Assembly: GCA_038503065.1 (NCBI GenBank)
Contig: JBCAMK010000005.1
Location: 1 to 64,000 of the forward strand
Length of the DNA: 64,000 bases
Direction of reading: 5' to 3'
From: Paragyromitra xinjiangensis
Lineage: Eukaryota > Ascomycota > Pezizomycetes > Pezizales > Discinaceae
Shown: positions 24,670 to 35,465 of the stretch, piece by piece
Layout of the letters: every line of letters begins with the position of its first letter
Numbering within the stretch: the stretch's first letter is position 1
The notes under the pieces: generated by a model
The model's input: the letters and a program-made list of their open reading frames with translations, nothing else
The model's database searches: none
Told to the model about the DNA's origin: nothing
Translations under genes and position numbers: made by a program

Positions 24670-24749
24670 GCTCGATTAGTGTAGAGGTTATCACTCCGGA
24701 TTTTGAAATATGCCTTCCGGCAACCCCGGTTCGACTCCGGGATTGAGCT
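24670..24749 (+). tRNA. tRNA-Gln (TTG) with 8-nt intron
   Basis: The seven-base acceptor stem GCTCGAT / ATTGAGC closes (one G-T pair). The D arm contains GTGTAGAGGTTATCAC. The anticodon stem is CCGGA / TCCGG around a 15-nt stretch, read as loop TTTTGA plus intron AATATGCC plus T. The T arm is CCCGG TTCGACT CCGGG. The anticodon is TTG. A T-run (TTCTTTTTT) about 15 nt downstream is a good Pol III terminator. Confidence 0.85.
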
Positions 24750-25768
24750 CACAATATTGATTCTTTTTTCTCTCACTTTTTACAGTAGGGTGGTGATTAG
24801 CGTGCGATTCTGGAATTTGTACAGTCTACAATACAAGGTGAGCTGTTCGAGAACGGTTTGAGCGCATAATCTAGGCGCTACGATCTGCGGACAAGCGGGA
24901 TATTCTAAAACATATTCCAACAATCGGGTCAGAGTTGATCATGGCTTTGATTTGCGCTGCTCTGTTGATGAGATTTAAATACTAGACCTGAGCGCTATCA
25001 TTCGGCCTCCAGGCTGGGGAATTACGACCTAATCCATACTGTTTCAAAATCCAGCCCTCAGAAATGTGAAGCACCCACACCACATCGTTAGAACGTTGCC
25101 GGTCGAGACAAGCATACATGTAGTTCACAAGACGCCATCGTACCCGAGAATTGGGGTAAGATTCAGAAAGTAGAAAATTCTGGATATTTCAACACTCAGT
25201 GTGGGAATCTTACAGTCGCAAAAATGCGGGCTATTTCCAGAGTTCCCACGCTTCAAGTAACTTCGCTCGATATTATTTGTTCTACTATCGGAAGGGCCCA
25301 ACGTAGCTAGACGTTATCATTTATGGCAGAACGAGTGACATCACATGACTGCCATTCCACGTTCTCTCCGCCTTGCCTAAGCCTAGGTAAAAGCTGAAAC
25401 TACGCTCCCCTATTAAACACTACTACAAATAGCTCTATACCGGTACCATAATCTTTGGCATAGTAATTGAGCTTCTGCCTAATTCTAAAGAACTGAGTTG
25501 ATCATTCAATACGCATATGCACCTGCAAGGGAAATTCTATAGATTGACTTCTCGCAGATCGTACTCACTGTCATCTCTCAACGCTAGGAATATCGATTGA
25601 AATTATTAAGCCAAAGCTAGACATTCAAAGGAGAAAAATTCCAACTCCTCATAAAACCAAACACACCCACCTCTACTCCTCGACACCATCACTCCGCTTA
25701 TCTATAATTATATCCGTACCCACACCCAGAGACAGAAAAACTTCACTAGCGCCGCAAACTAATCAGTC
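24750..25768. other. Spacer between tRNA and paralogue B
   Basis: Apart from the Pol III T-run near 24762 nothing is recognised. Its end should carry the promoter of the gene at 25769. Confidence 0.4.
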
Positions 25769-26511
25769 ATGCCACCAACCTTCAAGTGGTTCAACCTTCC
25801 CAACCGCAGCGCTTTTGATATTTGGTTACAGGAATGCTGGGAACGTGCTGTAGAACGCGATTTAGGCGAAGTTGATCTCGACAATGGCCCAGGATATACC
25901 AAGATACAGGATTCTTGGTTGGATGGCGGCGAGTTCCACATCCTGACTGCGAAAGACTCTTTGAATTTCACCATTGCATTCCGTGTATTTCGAAGTGAGA
26001 GAGTGTACTGTACTAAGCTTAAGTAGGCCTTCTGCACGACCTTGGTTGAGGCTTTAGGCTTATATTTATTTTTTTCCAGGATCTGCGAAGGACAGATGAG
26101 TAATCCTTCATTCAAGAGTATCGTCATACGAATTGACAATGAGTTCCAAAGGATTAGGTTAGTCGTTCCTATCAATTCTCATTTCTAGTACTGACACTTT
26201 CCACTATTAGGGATATTATGAATTTATTACCAGTCCATCCACCAAACTCCGAGGAGCAACAGCCCAAAGAGCATCAGGAACAATGCGCGGACACACCAAA
26301 AACGACGGCCGCCGAAGAACCGCCCCTCCCCCCAGACCCCGCCAGCGATAGCCGAATAGAGCTCGGGATATCCCAATGCGCGGACACACCAAAAACGACG
26401 GCCACCGAAGAACCGCCCCTCCCCCCGGACCCCGCCACCGATAGTCGAATAGAGCTCGAGATATCCCAATGCGCTCTACCACCTCAGCCGGAGATTGACC
26501 TTAATTGTTAA
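25769..26511 (+). CDS. Small unknown protein, paralogue B, with 31-residue repeat tail
   Basis: Three exons: 25769-26004, 26080-26157, 26211-26511; 204 residues. Exons 1 and 2 are homologous to the minus-strand gene at 23560-24075 (landmarks DIWLQEC, DLDNGP, FHILTAK, PSFKSIVIRI). The third exon encodes a Pro/Glu/Thr-rich tail in which a 31-residue unit (landmarks QCADTPKTTA and EEPPLPPDPA) occurs twice, followed by a partial third start. The DNA period is 93 bp at 26281-26466. No signal peptide or membrane helix. The family is not recognised. An alternative donor at 25995 would give a much shorter 81-residue product. Confidence 0.65.
26281..26466 (+). repeat. 93-bp coding tandem repeat, two copies
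   Basis: CAATGCGCGGACACACC starts at 26281 and 26374, and the same CAATGCGC word opens a third partial unit at 26467. The copies differ at only a few bases, so the duplication is recent. It lies inside the last exon of paralogue B and stays in frame. Confidence 0.85.
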
Positions 26512-27024
26512 TTCATACAAAACTGTACTTCTACCATCTAATTCTACTTTCAAATTAAACTTTACTCATAGGGCTCATGCTCCACGATCTTTCTTTGGCA
26601 ATTATAACTGTACTTACTCATCCCATACTCCTTACACCTGTCTCGTTCCCAGCCTATTTTTCCATAATTATTGTATTTTATTCACAATTATGGCCAAATA
26701 ACCTTGGCGCCAAGCACAAGTCTGAGCACGAGACAGTCTATACGCAACTGTATTTCGGGGATCTATCTCCCATCATAGTTATAAGAGCTACTATAAGGAA
26801 GACCATACACTCCACGCACAGAAGATAGAAAATGCAAGTCATTTCCACGAGCGGCCGGGACAAAGAGAATCATTGCAACAAAAGGACATGCGTATAAATT
26901 TATCTATCCCAACGACTAAAACCAAGACGATACCAATACATAAAACATTCAGTTATTTTATGATCAGCGTCCAAAGCAAACAGATTCAAAGACCGAAAAA
27001 TAAAACACATAAACCTCAAGATAA

Positions 27025-27306
27025 CTAATTAGGTACTAACCCACCTACATATCCTACATCCGACAAGCTCTTCAGTTTCACCTGCAAAGTTCTAACTGCC
27101 AGCGACCCCAATAGTAGAAGCACCCCGGCACTAAGCTCGCAAGATTTTCCCTCAAGCTCTGAAAATTTATTAAGTCCCTCTGCAAGATTGAGGGTTTTGC
27201 CATCACTGCCAAGTATTGTCTCGCCAGCACTAATTCTGGTAACGACATCCCCGGCGTCAATAATACTAACGAAAATGGCAAATGCCTTTCCAAGCTCTTC
27301 AGACAT
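27025..27306 (-). CDS. Small hypothetical protein, 93 aa
   Basis: An intronless frame starting MSEELGKAF. It is balanced in composition with a central Glu/Leu/Asn stretch and a hydrophobic LLLLGSLAV segment near residues 62-70. I do not recognise it. The start has no conflicting upstream ATG. It could be a real small cytosolic protein or a chance frame. Confidence 0.35.
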   Translation of the reverse strand: MSEELGKAFAIFVSIIDAGDVVTRISAGETILGSDGKTLNLAEGLNKFSELEGKSCELSAGVLLLLGSLAVRTLQVKLKSLSDVGYVGGLVPN

Positions 27307-27586
27307 AACTTAGGTATTACTGAGTTGAGGTTCCAGGGGAGTTGTGATGGAGGTGCGATGGTTGTACATGTTGACACGATTTTTAGTGCTGAAGGAAGTG
27401 GTAGCGCTAGCAGTTATAGGAAGCAGAGTTTAAGGGGATTTACCCCAAATTTATACACACATCTACTCATGTTTCGATTTGGAGGGTAGCACTCCGGACC
27501 TTACAATCTTATGGACTAGGAGACACTCGTTCTACGATTTTGATTCACCCGCGCATATAATCTCGTCAGTACGGCAAGTAATAGTA

Positions 27587-28097
27587 TGGTGGACGGACTC
27601 TAGAACCTACACCGGGATGACATAAGGCAAGGTGGCAACCTTTCACCCTCACCAAAAAAATACCACCTAGAGTACTTTCCAGATTCAGACCTAGCCAGCA
27701 AGAGTATTCAGGAAAAAACCATAGCCCGATAGCGCTTGTTTGGGCACACATCTCTATGGTTTTTGTTTAGTATTATTCGGTTGTCATGAATTTTAGGTTC
27801 AATTCGCGTTTTGGTGGGATCCCGGTGTACTAGCGAATTCAAAAAGTATCGAGCGAGCCGAAACCCTAACCCACGCTGGTGCGTAGGCTATCCACACCCC
27901 AAAAAATTTGGGGTTTATTCTTGAGACAGCTAAGTGCTTCTTTAACCTCTTATATTCAATTTGCAACTATTCAGAAGTTGTTTGGACCACAATTGCTGAA
28001 GTTAGATGTATCCATCGCTGCTCTGGATGTGGGTTAGGGTTTTCGGCTCGCTCGATACTTTTTGAATTCGCTAGTAGGTTCTAGAGTCAGTCCACCA
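27587..28097. mobile_element. Foldback MITE (about 291 bp when empty), TA-flanked
   Basis: The right arm 28029-28097 is the inverse of a left arm made of 27587-27609 plus 27830-27874; the two left parts are separated by a second element. The terminal sequence is TGGTGGACTGACTCTAGAAC (right, reversed) against TGGTGGACGGACTCTAGAAC (left). TA flanks both ends (27585-27586, 28098-28099). The arms total about 69 bp and include CGAGCGAGCCGAAAACCCTA. No coding capacity. Probably a Tc1/mariner-type non-autonomous element. Confidence 0.75.
27610..27827. mobile_element. 218-bp element nested in the left arm of the foldback MITE
   Basis: It begins CACCGGGAT and ends ATCCCGGTG, a perfect 9-bp inverted repeat. 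The host arm reads GAACCTACTAGCGAATTC in the intact right copy but is split here after CCTA, with TA on both sides of the insert (27608-27609, 27828-27829). This shows an insertion with TA duplication. No open frame of note. Confidence 0.7.
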
Positions 28098-28565
28098 TAA
28101 CATAAGCACGGCCCAGTATTCTATGGAATCTTTCTTCCAATAACCTTTCACTCAATCTAACTGAGTGTAGATCCATCTAGATATGATACGGTCTACATAA
28201 ACGCCAAATGATACCTAAAAGAGTACAAGCAACAGAGAAAGGTTGAGTGAAATTGGAGATTAGACGAGAGGAAGAGATATGCCCATGAGGGAGGAACATA
28301 GGGATTTCATACACGATTAGACTATGTAATAACAACGAAAGACAAAGTAAAAATATAATCATATTGTAGCAATTGGTGGCCTAAGAGAAAAGGGACTTTT
28401 TGAAGCTGATGGGAGTAAACCGCTTCTCTCAGGCCAACGAGAGAAGCCTTCGTAACCAGGTCGCACTAACTCACACTTAACTGTTTCACGATTCATCACT
28501 CGAATAACCATCTCCAATACAGCACAGTAGCAGTAGTAGTAGTAGTAATTCATTAACGTATCCAA
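28098..28565. other. Spacer with AGT microsatellite
   Basis: Non-coding. An (AGT)n-like microsatellite lies at 28526-28547. Nothing else recognised. Confidence 0.4.
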
Positions 28566-28567
28566 CC

Positions 28568-28906
28568 CTATGGGTTATGGCGGTAGGTAACTACACAAAA
28601 CACATAAAATAAAACACACAACAATTTCCCGTTCTCACTTTCCATCCCATAACTAGCTATAGTACTTTCCATCCTTCCCACTACATACGTATACCATTCC
28701 TCATACTGAAACTCTTTAACTTCATACATTCTCTCCTGCAACACATAATCCTTCCGCCCTTCCGCACTTATTGGCAACAACAGCAACGCCTTATCCCCTT
28801 CTATCCCCTCCTCAACCGCGTACTTCTGCATTTCTATCTTCGCTGGGTGCCCCCCCCCTTTCTCCTTCAACTCATTACATGCCTTGACCCACCTCCAATA
28901 CAACAC
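28568..28906 (-). CDS. Possible exon or gene fragment of unknown protein
   Basis: The frame is protein-like (landmarks WRWVKACNELKEKGGG and YEEWYTYVVGRM) but has no ATG at its start. An acceptor-like CTTTTAG precedes it at the upstream edge, so it may be a 3' exon. I could not find a convincing upstream exon on the minus strand. Function unknown; could be a remnant. Confidence 0.3.
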   Translation of the reverse strand: MLYWRWVKACNELKEKGGGHPAKIEMQKYAVEEGIEGDKALLLLPISAEGRKDYVLQERMYEVKEFQYEEWYTYVVGRMESTIASYGMESENGKLLCVLFYVFCVVTYRHNP

Positions 28907-29502
28907 TAAAAGATATACTCGAGTTCCTTCTTTTCATAAAACCCCTGAAATCTATTCTATTTCCCTCGAGATCCCTAAACCATTGCTAACCCCGTCGTGG
29001 GGTAACGCTAGAGATAAAACGCTCTTTCTCTGTCTAACCCAACCCACGTGCTACAAATCTCCTATAGGTTCGAAGTGCTAAAACCACCAACTTAATACAT
29101 AAAGGCCAAGAGTACAGAACAAGTGCTCTTGCTCAATTTTAGAATGTGATGATCCCCTATGCCTATGCCATTTCAGGTGCTCAATAGACCAAGTATGCTC
29201 AGGATTAAACAATCCGATAGTGGGTTTTTCGACCCCCTGCGGAAACTAACCCTGGGATAACGTCCCTTAGGTTGAAGACTCAAATTCATTCATCCCGGGA
29301 CAGAGGCTCCTCTCAAAGAACATACGAACTAAGGAACCCTAGGTACGTTTTAGCTTCCAGCGAGATTTATTTACTCCCAACCCTGACCTCCACCAAAGCC
29401 TCCGGACTATCATCCTCACTAACCGCCCAAGTACCTACCCGCAGCGTGTTCAGTCTATCTATATATGCACTCTACACTCATAACCCCACTTCCCCACCCC
29501 CT

Positions 29503-31361
29503 CTAAAGCATCGCCAACCTATCCACCCCCAGATGCCTCTCCAAAACCCAAACCATCACAAACGCACAAAAAAAAGTCCCCCCACAAACCCAAAACGGAA
29601 ACCCCGACCCCAAGAACCCAACCGAAAGCGTAAGCCTATACACCCCCGTCCACAACGGCCCAGAAACCAACGCCCCAACACTCTCCACCAAAGAAATCCC
29701 CACATAAAGCTTCGTAATCTGATCCTTCTCCAGAAAGCCAGTAGCGAACGACTTCAATGTATCCGGCAACCCCGTTCCCAGGGAATAAACAGCGACGGAA
29801 ATAACGAAGATGACTCTTTTGGGTGCGAGACTGATGCATATCGCCCCTGTGATGTTCATTAGGAGACTCATTTTCATGATCCAGAGACCGGTCCGTCGGG
29901 TTGACCCCAGACGGGGTTTGAGAACCCTCTGTGATATGAAAGGGAGGGATGCTAAGACTAGACCACCGATGAGCATCATGAATGAGAATATGTAGCTTGT
30001 CTCTGCTAATGTCCATCCGAAGGATTTGCTGGCCCATTGTTGGAGGATTATTCTCACGCCTATTGCTAGCATGTTCAAAAAGAATATCGTAAGGCATATC
30101 CGGGAAAGTTTATCGTGGACGAATAAGTCTATAGCGATATGAAAGGATTTCATAAAGTCAACGATAGCTGCGCGAGGTTGAGCCAAAAAACGAATTCCCC
30201 TCGAACGCAATGGCAAAACCGGCAGTGGTGTCACCTGTTGGAGAGAGGGAGGCGTTTCTACAGGAAGAAGAGGGTCATTTTCGTCTATGTCTTTGGTCGC
30301 AGGCGGTAAATACCGGAGAGCAGAAGGTGAACTCGGGAGAAGTAATAATGCAGGGATTCCAAAACTATAGACTACAAGACCAACTCGAGATGGTAGCCAT
30401 ATTCCTCTCTGTAAAAGATACGCGCCTGTCGTCGTCCCCAAAAGTTTGGTAGCCAGAAGCGATGCGCTCAAGTTATAATAAGTGGAGCTCCTTTTCACAA
30501 AATCTATGAGTACCAGATCGAATACACATGAACGAAGAGGGGAAACTACAGAGACGCCGGGTCTGTGCCTTCCGCAATGATGGTATAAAGGAATGTCCCT
30601 AGTATGGGAGCACCGCCTCCGAAAATATCAAAGAGGGACGAAAGCCATATCATCCTAATGTTGAAATATTGATAGAAGTAGCCTGTGACACAAAGATTTT
30701 CGCAAAAAATCAGACGGTGGAAGAGAGCATTAGAGATGAAAACCTACACACTGCGAGAAAATACAACACCGCCAGCACACGACTAATGGTATTGACAATC
30801 AATATCAACTTCTTGCTTGTTGTTTCCGCAAGCCGCCCGTACAGTACCGTCAACACCAAACCTGGGCCACGAAAACTCAGCCACGAATCAATACCACCAG
30901 TTCAGATCAGGTTATAACATACCAGGAAATAACGCAAAGAACTGAGACCACCCAGCCAAGCTAGCAAGGTCCTTTTGAATCTCGCTTCCTTTGCATTTCA
31001 TTTCCGGGACACTTCCATCTTTACCCACCGTCGCAGGGTTGTGAAGGAGATAGTAGCTCCGACACACCGACTGCTCGAGGAGGGGGAGAAGTGAAGGGCC
31101 AAGAATGTTAGTACCGAGAGTGGTGAGGAGCATGACTAGAAAAGCTCCTCCGTTACGGTATTTTCTCGGGTCTAGCATGATTAGTGATAAGCGATTGTAT
31201 TGTTGCTGATGTCGCGCGAGTAGTACCGCGGCGAATATAGCGAAAGGTATTTCCTCGATGGATATCCGCTGATGGTGGAAGTTAGTTCCCTCTGCTAGGG
31301 ATCCACCGTTCCTTAATACGTATACACGGGACGGCCCGACTGTGGATCGTGGAAGCCACAC
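29503..31361 (-). CDS. MFS transporter, 557 aa
   Basis: Four exons: 31361-30923, 30861-30748, 30682-30550, 30490-29503, all phase-consistent. The first exon carries helix 1 (LVMLLTTLGTNILGP) and a loop (VCRSYYLLHNPA, then VGKDGSVPE). The next exon holds LVLTVLYGRLAETTSKK, equivalent to the conserved helix 2-3 loop. Then come NIRMIWLSSLFDIFGGGAP and FLYTIIAEGTDP, and six further helices in the last exon. This layout is typical of fungal drug/metabolite efflux carriers of the major facilitator superfamily. Substrate unknown. The start at 31361 is the first ATG of the open frame; the next in-frame ATG, at about residue 62, is an alternative. Confidence 0.85.
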
Positions 31362-32834
31362 ATCCCTTCTACCCTTGTTCTAGAAAAGCAGATACCACGA
31401 TACGGAGGCAGTGCTAAAGAGGGGTGTCTCACTGGCAAGCTCCCCTATTGGTGGTACCTTACGGCTGGGGTAGCTAATCAACGCGACCACCTATTCTACA
31501 GGTTCAACGTCTGAATGGGGTGTTTCAAAAAAGTATGGAAATCATTACTCTCTACGAGGCAACTAGCAGCCCCAACTTACACAGGAGGAAAAATACAATA
31601 GGTTTCTTGGGCTTCTTCTAAACCTCAGCAACTCCGGGAAATCTAGCCCCACATGAACGCGTAAACAAAGTTGCAGCAGCCAAGTAGGGGTGCAGAGACC
31701 GTAGGGACTCGTAACTCGGACCGCTGCCAAGAGCGAGGCTTAGGCAAATCGCGAGCTGAGCTTTTACCTCCTGATGTGTTGTTCTGACCCCGAAGTGGGT
31801 ATATCATGAACCCAAGACAGCAAGGCCCAAATAGGGCTCTCATGGAGCCATAGGTGATTCTACAGGTGGTAGCGAAGTAAATATGGCATCTGTTGGCCTA
31901 TCTCTCATCACTGCAACACGGGGAAACCCGCACTAGTACCAACCGATGACAAAGCAGGTAATCCCTAACCCACTCCGGTAGCCAAGATACTCTCGAATAC
32001 ACTGCTCTGTAACTGGACACTCGTGGTGTACTGGTGATATCGCATAGTTCAATGGTTTTTCAGAAGGCAAAAGGACTATTCCCAACACTAAACAAATGAA
32101 CCGGAAGATACTCCCTCCTTTTTCGCTGTTGCGACTTCAGCACGTTTGTCAATCGGCCGCCAGCCACCATCCTGTACTGGTGACAGTAGCACTAGCACTA
32201 ATAGACCTCCTACTCTATACCAGTACGCGCATGCTGTTTATAAGCCATAGCCTGTATGGGTACGATTTCCCCATAAACCTATCGGTTAATTAATTTTCCA
32301 AAAGAATAATACCAGTCGAGTGAGACACCATGACCGAACCATACCACATGAGTAAAAGCATATTCATCATCGAGTGAGAAAGGGCTGAAAGCTCAAGCCC
32401 AACTCAACCATACTTCACGTTCTACACACTTCACACTTCACTCTGCACATTTCATCTTCCACCTAGATTCCATTGTTCTATCCTGCTCCAAAACGAAATC
32501 TACTCTTCTCCCTCTACCCTCGACCTGGCAGATCATCAATGCCATAACTTATGCCGGACCCAAGAAGAAAACTCGTCACCATCACCGTTCCAATTAGCCC
32601 CCGCCCCGCCCGAAAGAAATAAAAAAAGAATTATTCAAATCAATCATGCGCAGACGCTTGCCAAACTAGAAATACCAAGAAAAAAGAAAAAATCCTTTTT
32701 ATCACCGGAAGATATGAAAACCCAACCCAACACTAAGAGAAATAAAAGACCCATCCCACGTTTCAAACCCCACGAAGAGCAAAAGAAACAGTATAATTAA
32801 ATGACAAAGACCGCTCCTCTCTAACCGTCAACAT
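31362..32834. other. Spacer between MFS and malic enzyme genes
   Basis: About 1.5 kb, AT-rich and without a supported gene. It contains the promoter side of the MFS gene and the 3' side of the malic enzyme gene; A-rich stretches lie near 32620-32700. Confidence 0.4.
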
Positions 32835-35465
32835 CTAGAACTTGGCGTGCGTTCTACCAATATTGAACCCGGGAAGCTCCCTCGCCGGGGTGCCGGTTGG
32901 GGAATGCTCATGGGCGGGGTTGTACATCTTAGTCTTGATGTATGCATCCAGCTCAATGTCACTAAGCCACTGCAGAGTCTTGTTCTTGTCCAAGTTTTCC
33001 TTCTGCGAGGCACGGATGACATAGCGAGCGACACGGACAGAGATGTCACGGATCCTGTCGAGGGATGGGTAGAGCCAGTTGTTGGCCCTCTCCTCCTCAG
33101 TCAAAGAATCGGCAAGGCCGACGGCAGAAGCGTAGATCATCTCCTGGGTAACGTGGACAGACTCGCAGAGAACTGTTCCGAGCCCGATACCAGGGAAGAC
33201 ATACATGTTGTTGCCCTGGCCGGGGTAGTAGGTAACACCGTCAGCCTCAACCTCGGGGAAGGGAGAGCCGGAAGCAAAGATGGCCTTGTTGTTGGTGTAC
33301 TTCATGGCTTGCTCGAAGGTACACTCGGACTTGCTGGAGGGGTTTGACAGCGGGAAGATGATGGGGCGGTCATTGAAGTCGGCCATCTTGCGGATAATCG
33401 ACTCCGAAAAGATACCGCCAATAGTGCAGAGACCTAGGAGGGCAGTCGGACGGACGTAGTCAACAACCTCCTCAAGGGTCTTGTACTGTTGACCCTCGTT
33501 ATCGTCGCGGGAGAAGTAAACTTTGTGTTCTTGCAGTTTATCACCACGGTCATTTGTCACCAAACCCTGTGAAAGTTAGCACCAATCCATGTACTGTATC
33601 AAACTTGAGACATACCCTCGAGTCAACAAGCCAGAACATCTTGCGAGCTTCATCTTCCGGAACACCATCCTTGATGAAGAGCTGTACAATCTGCTTGGCA
33701 ACACCAACAGCGGCAGAACCAGCTCCCATAAACACCAACTTCTGGTCCTTGAACGGGATACCAGTAAGCCTCAACGCATTGATCATACCACTCAGGATGA
33801 CAGCGCCAGTTCCCTGGATATCATCGTTGAAGCAGGTATAAGTGCTGCGATACCTCTCAAGTGATGGGAAGGGGTTCTTGAAATCCTCAAACTGGACAAC
33901 GAGACCAGGCCACTTGTCGTTCAACGCAATCATCATCTCATCAAGGAACTCGAGCGACTCGGCCTCAGAGACACGGTGCATCTTGGCACCAAGGTACAGA
34001 GGATCACTCAAGTTCTCTGCGTTCTCCGTCCCGAGATCGAGGGTAATGGGAAGGGTACGGTCGGGGTGGATACCAGCACAACCGGTGTAGAGAGCCAACT
34101 TGCCGACGGGAATACCCATACCGTTGACGCCGAGATCGCCAAGCCCGAGAATACGGGATCCATCGGTAACAACAGTGATGTCGACCTTTTCAGCCGGCCA
34201 GTTCTCAAGAACAGCACGGAGATTACCGCGATCGGCATAAGAGAGATAAAGCCCTGCAAATCCCAAATTAGCACACACCCAGATCGGAGAAATTCGGGGA
34301 TTTGCGATGCTTAAAAATCACTTTCGGAGACATACCTTCGGGTTGGGTATAGATGTGCGACCACTTCAAGCAGGCCTCACCAACAACGGGGGTGTAGACA
34401 AGTGGGGTAATTTCCTAAATCCACCAACGTCAGATAGTGTACTTTTTTTTACTCCACTCCTTAGCCGGAGAAGCCGCGCCGTCCCAGAGCACCGGCTCGC
34501 CTAAATGCAGAGACCCGAACGGATGCAAGACAAACCTTCATATTATCCATCAACAAACGATAAAACAAATTCGTATTGGTGTTACGAAGATTCGACAAAT
34601 ATGTATACTTGTCGATAGTATTCGACTTCTGATTGATCTGCTCAAGGCCTGCATGCTGTCAGCATCATGCACATGTTTGCGTTGCACCACCCCACTTCCT
34701 GCGGCTGAGACGAACCCCGGTAAAAAAACCGACAGGGATCAGTCGCTAGGGAAGGAAAAAAAAAGCAGCCAAGCGAAAAAAGGAAACCGATGACAAAAAA
34801 GTTTCAGAAGCTCCAAACACAACTTCCGAAAGTGGGATAGAGAGGATCGGAGCGATACCGAGACGAGGAAGATGGGAAGGGTAGGGAGACGGATACTAAC
34901 ATCTAGCCTTTTGGAGCTCGAAGCTCTCAACATGGGGTGGGAGAAGCCCGCGAACCTTGAGCTGCGAGCGAGCATCGTCGTCATGGGACGTGTCGAAGTC
35001 CGAAGGGGAGTGGGAGCGAGATGGCTGAGCAGATGGCATAGGAGAGTAGCCACTGGGGGATAGAAGCTTGTGATCAGCAGGACGAACATTGCAAGATAGC
35101 AGCAGACGAGCAGAAACACCGGTTCATCTACAACGACCACAGGGAGCTTACGTCTGGCTGGGAGTGGCAGATCTGAACATAGGCATTGTTGGAGATGTAG
35201 TAGCTAAGGTTCTGTCCTGACCAAGGAAGTTCGTGTTCGCCCTTGCGATAGAAGATTTAGAGTTTGGGAATAGAGAAGCAGCGGAAGTGGATGGAGAAGA
35301 GCTTGAGTAGCGGGAAAACAGCAGACGAGATGATCGAGAGCGAGGTGGAGACTGAGAGCAGTAGAGGAGAGATAAAGGACGAGCTGTAGATGGAGACTGG
35401 AAAGCTTTGAAGATTTGGAATGGGGAGCAGAGGGAGGATCGTGGAATTCTAGGGAGAGGGACCAT
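32835..35465 (-). CDS. Malic enzyme, probably mitochondrial, 675 aa
   Basis: Six exons with consistent phase: 35465-35152, 35052-34901, 34648-34536, 34414-34336, 34253-33616, 33566-32835. The first ~85 residues are rich in Ser and Arg with almost no acidic residues, as in a mitochondrial presequence. Then follow RGLLPPHVESFELQ, the EITPLVYTPVVGEAC segment, YLSYADRGNL, SRILGLGDLGVNGMGIPVGK, the catalytic-region CFNDDIQGTGAV, a second NAD(P)-binding motif VFMGAGSAAVGVAKQIV and the C-terminal PLSNPSSKSECTFEQA block. The enzyme decarboxylates malate to pyruvate and yields NADH or NADPH; cofactor preference cannot be assigned with confidence. The start is the first ATG in the open frame. Confidence 0.93.

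Noticed and set aside
25995..26099. Early donor in paralogue B giving an 81-residue protein
   Set aside because: The later donor at 26005 joins in phase to an exon whose sequence is conserved in the paralogue, so it is preferred.
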